Assembly: GCA_947499275.1 (NCBI GenBank)
Contig: CANMNM010000031.1
Location: 1-9,398, forward strand
Direction of reading: 5' to 3'
Length of the DNA: 9,398 bases
DNA from: Actinomycetota bacterium
GTDB taxonomy: Bacteria; Actinomycetota; Actinomycetes; S36-B12
A model generated the notes under the pieces. The model did not search any database and was not told the origin of the DNA. It saw nothing but the letters and a program-made list of their open reading frames with translations. How positions within the stretch are numbered: position 1 is the first letter of the stretch; the number at the start of each line of letters is the position of its first letter. Position numbers and translations under genes: made by a program. Below, in pieces: positions 1-6,654 of this stretch.

Positions 1-43
1 TTGACGAAGGAAATGTCTAAATCTATGAGAGAAGAGGATGGAT

Positions 44-337
44 ATGTCACAGGGTGAGTTCATTAATCCCATGGATCTTGTGAATGGTGTGTGTGCCCGG
101 GCTGTTAGTGATGCGGGTTTGAAGGAGCGTCTGTTGGCTGATCCGCGGGCCACACTTGCCCAAGAGACCACGTTGACGATTCCCGAGGACTGGGAATTGG
201 CGGCAAGTGAAGCAGCTGATGGCACGGTACGGGTGGAACTCGTCAATCATGACATTCCTGAGGAGTACCTAGAACTGGTTTCCGGTGGCGGTGCTGGAGA
301 TGAGTCATGTGAGGATGGCTCGGGTTGTCCGGAATAG
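44..337 (+). CDS. NHLP-leader RiPP precursor peptide 1 (acidic, two-Cys core)
   Basis: Ribosomal precursor of a secreted modified peptide, 97 residues. Residues 1-82 form a leader of the nitrile hydratase-like (NHLP) type. The hallmark LKERLLADPRATLA lies at 26-39, followed by IPEDW, a TVRVELVN strand and the end YLELVSGG. Leader cleavage is expected after Gly81-Gly82 by a C39 peptidase, and one is encoded at 4440-6647. The predicted core is 15 residues (GAGDESCEDGSGCPE) with five acidic residues, no basic ones, and Cys at core positions 7 and 13. The start at 44 is preferred over the ATG at 38. A GAGG Shine-Dalgarno at 34-37 lies 6 nt upstream, the ATG at 38 abuts that motif, and the paralogue at 1206 has the same MSQ start and ribosome site. 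The modification type is unknown because no tailoring enzyme is in view. Family assignment is from recognised leader motifs. Confidence 0.88.
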   Translation: MSQGEFINPMDLVNGVCARAVSDAGLKERLLADPRATLAQETTLTIPEDWELAASEAADGTVRVELVNHDIPEEYLELVSGGGAGDESCEDGSGCPE

Positions 338-384
338 TGAAGGTAGGCAGACCAACTAGGTGAGAGCTTCGCAGTTGATATCTG

Positions 385-924
385 TTACTGCTTGGTGAAG
401 ATCATGGTGAACACGACGGGGGTCGCAGTTGCTGAGGGCGGTCCGAAGATTCCCTTACGCGAGATCTTCATGGTTTTGCCCTTGATCGACATGCCGTAGG
501 CACGTGCATCCATTCCAGTATCTCCCACGTAGTCGAACACGATGGTATTCGTATTGTTTGAAAACCAGGTGCCCTTGCTGTACTTCAATTCAACGTTCTC
601 CGTGACCTTGTTTGCCCAACCGTCTCCGGAATCGGAGGCCAAGGACTTAATAAACGGGATGTTGTCTGAGAACTTGTTGCCTGGCAGGATCTTGAGCACG
701 GTGTCTGCATTGCAGTACCACCGGTCATTAAATTGCGCGGAGGGTGTGGGACATGCAACAGCTGGTGCTGTAGCAACCTGAAGACTGGTGAGCTTCCAGG
801 TGCCAACAGGATTCACGGTCTTTGGAGCTGCCTGAGCCGAAGCTAACGGAAGTCCCATCACCAATAGGCCTGCGGCAACTGCCGCGATCGAACGAGTAAT
901 TGAGGTGCGGGAGATGGTCACCAT
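385..924 (-). CDS. Small secreted protein, possibly lipocalin-like
   Basis: A 179-residue exported protein I cannot assign firmly. It starts with a typical Sec signal peptide: Arg/Thr-rich n-region, hydrophobic stretch about 12-28, and AxA cleavage options near 30-32 (ASA or AQA). The mature part opens with NPVGTWKLTS and ends with alternating hydrophobic strands (TMKISRKG, VVFTMIFTKQ). This GTWKLxS start and strand-rich end resemble lipocalin-like beta-barrels, which is inference only. There are two Cys (58 and 71), possibly a disulfide. The start at 924 is chosen because an AAAGGA ribosome site lies about 10 nt upstream and the signal peptide begins there. The longer reading to 981 adds a non-signal-like 19-residue extension. 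The gene sits between the two precursor genes on the opposite strand and converges with precursor 1, leaving 47 nt between the stop codons. A role in binding or immunity to the peptides is possible but untested. Confidence 0.75.
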   Translation of the reverse strand: MVTISRTSITRSIAAVAAGLLVMGLPLASAQAAPKTVNPVGTWKLTSLQVATAPAVACPTPSAQFNDRWYCNADTVLKILPGNKFSDNIPFIKSLASDSGDGWANKVTENVELKYSKGTWFSNNTNTIVFDYVGDTGMDARAYGMSIKGKTMKISRKGIFGPPSATATPVVFTMIFTKQ

Positions 925-980
925 GGTTTTTTCGTCCTTTAATAGTAAAGAGCAACTAACGTGCCCCCAATTAATATGCA

Positions 981-1010
981 ATCCTAGCGAAACTGCGGCA
1001 AAAATGGCAA
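981..1010 (-). promoter_or_regulatory. Predicted promoter of the secreted protein gene at 385-924
   Basis: On the - strand a -35-like TTGCCA (1010-1005) and a -10-like TAGGAT (986-981) are separated by 18 nt. The -10 fits the actinobacterial TAnnnT pattern. Transcription would start near 974, giving a leader of about 50 nt before the ATG at 924. Assigned by eye. Confidence 0.45.
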
Positions 1011-1150
1011 ATTATTTTTTGGTTTGATTCCTGGCATTGGGGGACTCATTTCCTGAAATGCATCCGAGGTGTGGCTGACGCTGCTGGGTGAGACCGATAA
1101 CAGACGTCGTGATGGCAGCCGAGAAAGTGGGATGGCGAGTTGGGAGATTC

Positions 1151-1180
1151 CCTCTAGGCTTTACTAGAGGCTTGTTTTTA
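1151..1180 (+). terminator. Terminator-like hairpin just upstream of precursor 2
   Basis: A perfect 7-bp inverted repeat, CCTCTAG (1151-1157) and CTAGAGG (1164-1170), encloses a 6-nt loop and is followed by the U-rich tract CTTGTTTTTA on the + strand. The stem has moderate GC content, so its strength is uncertain. The other strand lacks a T tract, so any termination acts rightward. No + strand gene ends nearby. The hairpin stands 21 nt before the precursor 2 ribosome site. It could be an attenuator in that gene's leader, or a stop for read-through from precursor 1. Confidence 0.5.
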
Positions 1181-1205
1181 ACAATTAATGTGGAAGGGGA
1201 TTGTC

Positions 1206-1499
1206 ATGTCACAGAGTGAAATGAAAGATCCGATGAGTCTGGTTAATAGTGTGTGCCTAAGTGCTGCCAGTGATGCTGGCTTAAAGGAGCGCCTGCTGGC
1301 TGATCCGCGGGCTACGTTGGCCGCGGAGACCGGGCTGTCTATTCCCGAGGACTGGGATTTAGTTGCTAGTGAGGCACCTGATGGCACGGTCCGGGTGGAA
1401 CTGGTGAACGAAGACATCCCCGAGGACTACCTAGAACTAGTCTCGGGTGGTATTCCAACGGATAGCACTACTACACCAGCACCACGCCCGAGTTGCTAA
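1206..1499 (+). CDS. NHLP-leader RiPP precursor peptide 2 (Thr/Pro-rich core)
   Basis: Second NHLP-type precursor, also 97 residues, with an 82-residue leader ending YLELVSGG. It is identical to precursor 1 at 65 of 82 leader positions, including LKERLLADPRATLA, the IPEDW block, TVRVELVN and Cys17. The 15-residue core (IPTDSTTTPAPRPSC) is entirely different: four Thr, two Ser, four Pro, one Arg and a single Cys at the very end. Ser/Thr with Cys would allow lanthionine chemistry, but no such enzyme is in the window, so this is only a possibility. The start at 1206 is chosen over the ATG at 1188. A GGAAGGGG ribosome site (1192-1199) lies 6 nt upstream, that motif would be inside the longer reading, and the shorter form matches precursor 1 exactly in length. 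It is convergent with the export operon, 38 nt from its end. A weak promoter-like pair (CTGACG at 1075, TAACAG at 1098) lies upstream. Confidence 0.88.
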   Translation: MSQSEMKDPMSLVNSVCLSAASDAGLKERLLADPRATLAAETGLSIPEDWDLVASEAPDGTVRVELVNEDIPEDYLELVSGGIPTDSTTTPAPRPSC

Positions 1500-1537
1500 C
1501 AGTGCTGTAGTGAACTGCCGTTGCAGATCAAATGCGC

Positions 1538-3949
1538 CTAGATGACTTGGCGTTGAATCAGGTCTGCGAAGTGACCGGGTTGTGACACGAGTTCTTCGAA
1601 GGTTCCCTGTTGGGCGACTCTGCCGCCTGCGAGCACAACTATTCGGTCAGCGCCCTGGATGGTAGTGAGTCGGTGCGCGATAATGATTCTGGTCAAGCGC
1701 AAGTTCTCTAGGTGATCAACGATCGTTCCTTGGGTAACGTTGTCGAGAGCGCTGGTCGCTTCATCAAGAATCAGCATGCGCGGGTTACTTGCTAGCGCCC
1801 GGGCAAGAAGAATCCGCTGGCGCTGACCACCGGACACGGTGCCGCCACCATCAACGACCGGTGTGTCTAGGCCCATTCCCATGGCGCGCACTTCGTCTGC
1901 GACACAGGCCCACTCGAGCGCCTGCCAGATTTCTTTACTCGTGAGGCCGCGGCCCATATCGACATTGTCGCGAATAGGACCTGGGAGAAGTTTTGAGGAT
2001 TGCAGCACACTTCCTACCTGCCGCCGGAAGGAAGGAAGATCGAGAACGGACAAGTCCTGGCCGTCGACCGTCACGACTCCTGACTCCTGTTCCTCCAGTC
2101 CCAGCAGGATCCGCATAAGGGTGGTTTTGCCGCAGCCCGATGGGCCGACAATCGCAACCTGCTCACCTGGGCTAATACTAAAACTCACACCGTCTAGGAC
2201 TGGCCGTGCGCCAGGCTCGTAACGGAAAACAATGTCGGTAAAGGTGACCCCGCCACTGATCCGGCCCGGGTCAATTCCATCGCTGCCACCCTCAGGAATT
2301 GCTTCAAGTACAGGTTCCACCTTGCTGATCACGGCACGGCCATTGAATAGGGCACTCGCCGAAAATGCTGTTACGGCCAAGGTGGTTGTGGCAATGGCGA
2401 GGGCTGCCTGCGCAGTGACGAAATCACCGAACGATGCACCGGTTGCACCTGTGACAGCCACAATCACGATAAGACCAATTACGGGCCAAGCACTGATGAT
2501 CACCGTTTGAACCATGGCGATTCGACGAACAGAAAGATCGGCACGAGTGAGCTTTGCTTGAAGTACTGCCCACCGCTTGAAGGCCCGTGACTCCGCACCG
2601 GAGACTCGCAGACGATTGACCGCCCCAAGAGTTTCCAGCAGACGACCCTGAGCAGCTGAGTGAGCAGTAACACGGATGAGAGTCCTGCGGGCACTCTCTC
2701 GGGTGAGCCAGAGATTGACCAGCAATTGGATGGACAACAAAAGAATGGCCGCCACGAGCAGTGGTGTGCTGGTTGTGGCAATGGCCGCAAGTCCACCCAG
2801 GACCGCCACGGTGTCAAGAAGCCCGACAATGATTGCATCGGGGACAGCAGTTGACGCCATCGAGACAGCAGAGGATTGGGTCATTCGTTGCCCCATGGAG
2901 TATTTGTCATGCCATGTGGTGCGCAAGCGCATAATTCGATCCCACACGGCTCCGCTGGTGAGCGCAATCCCCCGAACACGAATGCGCAACAGCGCGACAC
3001 TTCGCACGTACTGCCAGGAAACACCGACAAGCAACAGCACTAGAAGGGTGAGCAGCGAGACTGACACCGAGCGGAAATCCGTACTCGTGACCGAGCCGGC
3101 GACCTTTCCCAGAATGAATGGGGTGAAAAAGGCGAGCCCCGCAAGACCCGCAGTGAGAATCGCAATCACCGACAGGTCCACACCTGAGCGCCTAAAACCC
3201 AGTCGAGCAAGTGCACTCAAGCCCAGTGAGGTGGAGGGAAGTACCGGAACAAACTCCCACGCTTTCCCGCTGAGTCGCTCAATCCACTCCTGGTCCAGTT
3301 CTTGCTGAGCTCCAGGGAGTTTGGGATCTGTCACCTTCCAGTTGCGGCCATACCAAGTGAGAGAGACGAAGTGGTGGTCGCGAGTTTCGGCAACGAGTGA
3401 AGGCCCTTCTTGTTCGGACCACAATGGCGCTAGGTCAATCGCTCGAGCCCGAGCACCGCAGGCAGCACCTGCTGCTGTAAACGGATCACGTCCGGTGAAG
3501 ACCTGGGCCTGTGCTCGATCGCGGTCCGCTTCGTCGAGTGAAAAACCCGACGATTCCACCGTGGTGAATGCTGCAGCCAGCGCTGCAGAACTCGTATCGC
3601 GCATCACACGAGGCCGAGCAATTGGTCCAACTACCGCACCGGCTAGAAGGTCAATTCCTTGCAGGGTCTCGGCTTGCGCGAGTTCGGCGGCCACGACTCG
3701 TTGCCCGATTGAATCTGAATCCTGATTCGCATCGATCGCTCGAACCGCCTCCAACGTAAGGCGAGCCACGAGATCAAGTGATTGTGTCCAGCCCTGCGCA
3801 TTGGCGGGTTCAGTCGCGTGTGCGATCTGGCACCGAAGTCCGCTGGTGAGCCACACGCCACGGGTGAGAGGCATCGGCGCGTCCAGCACACCAATTTGGG
3901 CATCACGCCAGCCACACAGTGCAGCGGAACCGGAGTCACCGTCAGCCAA
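1538..3949 (-). CDS. NHLP-type bacteriocin export ABC transporter permease/ATPase, main (C-terminal) part of a frame-split gene
   Basis: Second ABC half-transporter of the NHLP peptide export system (the type with an N-terminal non-peptidase domain). This frame gives 803 residues from a TTG at 3949. Residues 1 to about 250 are a soluble region. A membrane domain follows at about 255-545, with hydrophobic spans starting around VIAILTAGLAGLAFFTPFIL. The nucleotide-binding domain runs from about 560 to the end: Walker A GPSGCGKTT at 602, signature VSGGQRQR at 705, Walker B MLILDE at 725-730, and H-loop His759. All ATPase motifs are intact. The TTG is probably not the true start. The family's N-terminal domain is encoded just upstream in another frame (3643-4443), and an in-frame TGA at 4006-4004 blocks extension. 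Joined by a one-base correction near 3971-3975, the protein would be about 968 residues, a normal size for this group. It is the last gene of the operon. Confidence 0.85.
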   Translation of the reverse strand: MADGDSGSAALCGWRDAQIGVLDAPMPLTRGVWLTSGLRCQIAHATEPANAQGWTQSLDLVARLTLEAVRAIDANQDSDSIGQRVVAAELAQAETLQGIDLLAGAVVGPIARPRVMRDTSSAALAAAFTTVESSGFSLDEADRDRAQAQVFTGRDPFTAAGAACGARARAIDLAPLWSEQEGPSLVAETRDHHFVSLTWYGRNWKVTDPKLPGAQQELDQEWIERLSGKAWEFVPVLPSTSLGLSALARLGFRRSGVDLSVIAILTAGLAGLAFFTPFILGKVAGSVTSTDFRSVSVSLLTLLVLLLVGVSWQYVRSVALLRIRVRGIALTSGAVWDRIMRLRTTWHDKYSMGQRMTQSSAVSMASTAVPDAIIVGLLDTVAVLGGLAAIATTSTPLLVAAILLLSIQLLVNLWLTRESARRTLIRVTAHSAAQGRLLETLGAVNRLRVSGAESRAFKRWAVLQAKLTRADLSVRRIAMVQTVIISAWPVIGLIVIVAVTGATGASFGDFVTAQAALAIATTTLAVTAFSASALFNGRAVISKVEPVLEAIPEGGSDGIDPGRISGGVTFTDIVFRYEPGARPVLDGVSFSISPGEQVAIVGPSGCGKTTLMRILLGLEEQESGVVTVDGQDLSVLDLPSFRRQVGSVLQSSKLLPGPIRDNVDMGRGLTSKEIWQALEWACVADEVRAMGMGLDTPVVDGGGTVSGGQRQRILLARALASNPRMLILDEATSALDNVTQGTIVDHLENLRLTRIIIAHRLTTIQGADRIVVLAGGRVAQQGTFEELVSQPGHFADLIQRQVI

Positions 3950-4443
3950 CCCAAGACGGAATGGTTCGACGGGGGAACGGGTATCGCGATGGGTACCACG
4001 GCCTCACCGGGTGCCAAACGAAGTGATCCGACTGTCTCCGGAGCGACAACCTTGGTGGCCCAACGTCCATTGAGCGCCGCCTGACCGAGCGCGTAGATCC
4101 ATTGATCAAAAAGGCGGAAAGTAGGGTGTTGATCGGTGTCAGAAGCCGCGGCATGTGGTGGCAATTGCGCGTTGATTAATTGCGCGTTGAGTAATTCCGC
4201 GATCGTTGACTCCCGAACCGTGGTTCCCTGCTGCGCCGTGACCAGCAGGCGAGTCCCGGAATCAGTTATCGAGCACCCGGTCATTATCGAGCCACTTTGC
4301 ATTCTCGTGATGGGTAGCCGGCGCCCGTTCGCCAGTTCGGCGAATACGAGCAACTCACCGGTAAGTACCTCAAGGGTGTTTCCAGCAGCGGGATGTATTG
4401 CTACAACACCAGTGAACTCTTTGATTTCTGTTGGAGACGTCAT
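3643..4443 (-). CDS. N-terminal part of the frame-split NHLP ABC transporter
   Basis: This is the 5' part of the same transporter gene. Its ATG at 4443 overlaps the stop of the upstream peptidase-exporter gene by 4 nt (ATGA), which implies translational coupling. Only about residues 1-157 look like authentic protein: a small soluble domain with LEVLTGELLVFAEL, GRRLPITRMQSGSIMTG and a later LRLAPGEAVVPI segment. These resemble the cyclic-nucleotide-binding-like sensor domain at the front of NHLP permease/ATPase proteins. Beyond roughly codon 158 the frame becomes Arg/Pro/His-rich noise to a stop at 3643, while the real protein continues in the frame ending at 1538. As written the product is 266 residues with an aberrant tail. 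A 15-bp tandem duplication gives a repeated LLNAQ/LINAQ at 84-93. The lesion may be a sequencing or assembly error, or a genuine frameshift. Confidence 0.7.
   Translation of the reverse strand: MTSPTEIKEFTGVVAIHPAAGNTLEVLTGELLVFAELANGRRLPITRMQSGSIMTGCSITDSGTRLLVTAQQGTTVRESTIAELLNAQLINAQLPPHAAASDTDQHPTFRLFDQWIYALGQAALNGRWATKVVAPETVGSLRLAPGEAVVPIAIPVPPSNHSVLGWLTVTPVPLHCVAGVMPKLVCWTRRCLSPVACGSPADFGARSHTRLNPPMRRAGHNHLISWLALRWRRFERSMRIRIQIQSGNESWPPNSRKPRPCKELTF
3950..4003 (-). other. Interval containing the frameshift in the second ABC transporter
   Basis: Coding potential moves from the frame starting at 4443 to the frame ending at 1538, equivalent to a -1 shift. The downstream frame is closed by a TGA at 4006-4004, so the switch lies after it. 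The best candidate is a run of five C on the coding strand (five G at 3971-3975). A sixth C would read IPVPP then VEPFRLGLADGDSG with no stop. The run is not a canonical X-XXY-YYZ slippery heptamer. Confidence 0.7.
4163..4192. repeat. 15-bp tandem duplication inside the transporter N-terminal domain
   Basis: AATTGCGCGTTGATT (4163-4177) is followed directly by AATTGCGCGTTGAGT (4178-4192), 14 of 15 bases identical, with a partial third copy AATTCCGCG. It is in frame and encodes the repeated pentapeptides LLNAQ and LINAQ on the - strand, which suggests a recent slippage duplication. Confidence 0.8.
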
Positions 4444-6647
4444 CCGGCATTCACCAACCGCGAGTAGGCCCCCTGCTCAGCCATCAGCGATTCATGTGTG
4501 CCTCGCTCGACGACCACACCTCGCTCGAGCACCACGATTTCATCGCTGTCGCGAATAGTCGAGAGTCGATGCGCGATCACAAGGCAACTGATTCCGCGGC
4601 GTCGAATAGCCTGGTCAATGAGTGCTTCGGTAGGCGGATCGAGTGCGCTCGTTGCTTCATCGAGCACAAGGATTCTTGGGTTGCGCGCCAATGCTCGGGC
4701 AATCTCTAGGCGTTGCCGTTGGCCACCGGATAAATCGGAACCACCCTCAGACAGCACGGCTTCCAATCCACCGGGTCTCGCGGCAACATCTTGTGCCAAC
4801 TGGGCGTCCTCCAGTGCCTTGTGTACATCGGTGTCACGAATATTTGGATCCCATAAGGTGACGTTGTCCCTGATTGAACCTGCAAAAATTGTGACATCTT
4901 GATCAACGAGGGCTATTCCATCGGTCAGCACCACGGGGGCATGTTGACGTCGGAGAAGTCCGTCCACCAAGATCTCACCGCTCCATGGTTGATACAAACC
5001 CGTGACCAGTCGGGAGATGGTCGACTTTCCGCAACCGGATGGACCCACCAGAGCAACGCGACCCCCTGGTGGAAGTTCCAGATTCAGATCGGTGAGGATT
5101 GGCGGAGCCAGTCGACTGTAACCGAATGTGACATTTGCGGCCCGAACTTCCCCGATGACAGTACCCGGAGCTCCTACCTCAATCTCCGGCTCACTTGCGG
5201 TGCTCACTTCGGATTGCCCACTGTCATCAAGAGGAGCATGCATGATGTCATCAATTTGATCGAGTGTTGGCCGCAGCATTTGAGCGATGCCCATGAGCCC
5301 GGTGAGTTGGGCCAGAGGGCCGATCATGATGCCGGCGATCGCCAGCACGGCAAGGAGTGATCCTGGTTCTATCCGACCATTAACAATCTGCAGGAGCGCA
5401 ACACCGGTGATTGCGATGGTGGCAAAGCCCGTGAGAAATGAAGGGATTGCATTGACTATCAGCATTCGTAGCGCCACGCGCTGCTCGGATTCCACCTGTT
5501 TGTTAATGGCGGCGACGCCCCGCGCGATAATCACGTCTTCGGAACCGGCTGCCTTAACAGATTCAATCTGTGACAAGGCTGAAGCCATGGTTGAGCCAGC
5601 TTCGATTGTGTCGACGATTACTTTCGCAGCTTCATCTTTTGCCTTAATCAGGGAAAAATGCAGTGCAATACCTGTGATAGCGGCAATGACAATGGCGGTG
5701 ATACCAATCAGTGTGTCGATGATCACCAATGCAACGGCTGCCACGATTCCGGTGATCGCTGTCACTCCAACATTGAGGGCAAGTGTCGAGATACTCACAC
5801 TCATGGTGTCAATTATCAGAGCGCGTTGGGCAATGGAAGCTGCCCCGCGTTGGGCATGAAAAGATGCGGGAAGTCTGAGTAATCGGTCCACGACGCCTGC
5901 GGTAAGCCGCACGGATATTCGAGTGGAAAGTCGAATACTCAAAATACCTTGGATGATGTACAGCACGGTTTGCACCCCGAGAGCCACGATCAATCCTGTG
6001 ACCGTTGCCGCGGCTGCCAGGCCGGCGAGATTGTTCAAGCCATTGCCAAAGAGCGTCATGAGCGCCGGCATCAAAAGGGTTGGCACCAGGAGAAGTAGCC
6101 CAACAATTGCTGCGGCCAGCATGGCGGAACCGATAGTGCCTGCGGAAGCGAAGAGTCGACCTATAACGCCCGCGCGTTTCCCACCTGGCTCGAACTCTTC
6201 TCCTGGCTGCAGTGAAAGTACGACCCCTGTGAAGCACTTATCAAATTCTTCGTCAGGGCATTTTCGGGGACCGTTAGCTGGGTCATTGAGATACCAGCCT
6301 CCGGGGTACCACCCTTCCACCACAAGATAGTGGTAGAACTTCCAGTGGATCACCAATGGAAAGGTGAGATTTTTGAGGGCTTCGGGTTCGCGCTTGACCG
6401 CCCGGGTTTTCATTCCATAATTGCGAGCCGCCACCATAATATTCCGAGCGGTTGCTCCGTCTCGTGAAACTCCGCAGGCTGTGCGTAATTCGTCAAGATC
6501 CACGTATCTGCCGTGTCGGGCTAAGATCATGCCCAAACTTGCGGCTCCGCACTCGGTGGCTTCCATCTGCAGCATTGATTCCACTTTGACGCGGTGGCGC
6601 GAACGTGGTTTTCGCTCCGCTGTTGCTGGAGGCTCTGTGATGGTCAC
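4440..6647 (-). CDS. NHLP-type bacteriocin export ABC transporter with C39 peptidase domain
   Basis: Exporter that removes double-Gly leaders and pumps the core peptide across the membrane. Numbering is from a GTG at 6647 (735 residues). The C39 peptidase domain is at about 20-150, with Gln27 and Cys33 in LQMEATECGAASLG, His106 in KFYHYLVV and Asp122 in LNDPANG, so the catalytic set is complete. The membrane domain is at about 165-455. The ATPase has Walker A GPSGCGKST (535), signature LSGGQRQR (639), Walker B ILVLDE (659-664) and H-loop His693. The sequence around VSRDGATARNIMVAARNYG is characteristic of the NHLP peptidase/permease/ATPase subfamily. The start is uncertain. A TTG at 6701 would add 18 residues overlapping the preceding gene, and neither start has a good ribosome site. 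The GTG lies 7 nt after that gene's stop and needs no overlap. The 3' end overlaps the next ABC gene by 4 nt. The likely substrates are the two VSGG-ending precursors. Confidence 0.93.
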   Translation of the reverse strand: MTITEPPATAERKPRSRHRVKVESMLQMEATECGAASLGMILARHGRYVDLDELRTACGVSRDGATARNIMVAARNYGMKTRAVKREPEALKNLTFPLVIHWKFYHYLVVEGWYPGGWYLNDPANGPRKCPDEEFDKCFTGVVLSLQPGEEFEPGGKRAGVIGRLFASAGTIGSAMLAAAIVGLLLLVPTLLMPALMTLFGNGLNNLAGLAAAATVTGLIVALGVQTVLYIIQGILSIRLSTRISVRLTAGVVDRLLRLPASFHAQRGAASIAQRALIIDTMSVSISTLALNVGVTAITGIVAAVALVIIDTLIGITAIVIAAITGIALHFSLIKAKDEAAKVIVDTIEAGSTMASALSQIESVKAAGSEDVIIARGVAAINKQVESEQRVALRMLIVNAIPSFLTGFATIAITGVALLQIVNGRIEPGSLLAVLAIAGIMIGPLAQLTGLMGIAQMLRPTLDQIDDIMHAPLDDSGQSEVSTASEPEIEVGAPGTVIGEVRAANVTFGYSRLAPPILTDLNLELPPGGRVALVGPSGCGKSTISRLVTGLYQPWSGEILVDGLLRRQHAPVVLTDGIALVDQDVTIFAGSIRDNVTLWDPNIRDTDVHKALEDAQLAQDVAARPGGLEAVLSEGGSDLSGGQRQRLEIARALARNPRILVLDEATSALDPPTEALIDQAIRRRGISCLVIAHRLSTIRDSDEIVVLERGVVVERGTHESLMAEQGAYSRLVNAG

Positions 6648-6654
6648 GTCAGGA

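Noticed and set aside
1..29. TTGACG - 17 nt - TATGAG, resembling a promoter for precursor 1
   Set aside because: Transcription would begin near 36, inside the Shine-Dalgarno at 34-37, so the favoured ATG at 44 would lose its ribosome site. It would work only for a leaderless message from the ATG at 38. Not annotated.
1075..1103. CTGACG - 17 nt - TAACAG as the precursor 2 promoter
   Set aside because: The -10 lacks the final T and the -35 is only moderate. The position is reasonable but the match is too weak to list as a feature.
1112..1219. 35-codon + strand frame upstream of precursor 2
   Set aside because: It has no ribosome site, contains the hairpin, and shows no recognisable protein features. 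It is mentioned only as part of a weak observation.
1477..1507. CAGCAC/GTGCTG inverted repeat at the end of precursor 2 as a terminator
   Set aside because: The stem is only 6 bp with a 19-nt loop, lies partly inside the coding region, and has no T tract on either strand.
2676..3308. Long + strand frame (210 codons) opposite the ABC transporter
   Set aside because: It is antisense to a well-supported membrane domain, Ser/Arg/Thr-rich in the way shadow frames are, and has no domain.
3971..3975. Programmed -1 ribosomal frameshift site
   Set aside because: The C run does not fit a canonical X-XXY-YYZ heptamer, and I did not find a clear stimulatory structure by eye. An indel or sequencing error is more likely.
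5287..5859. 190-codon + strand frame opposite the C39 exporter
   Set aside because: It mirrors the hydrophobic membrane domain of the exporter on the other strand, and its composition is explained by that gene.
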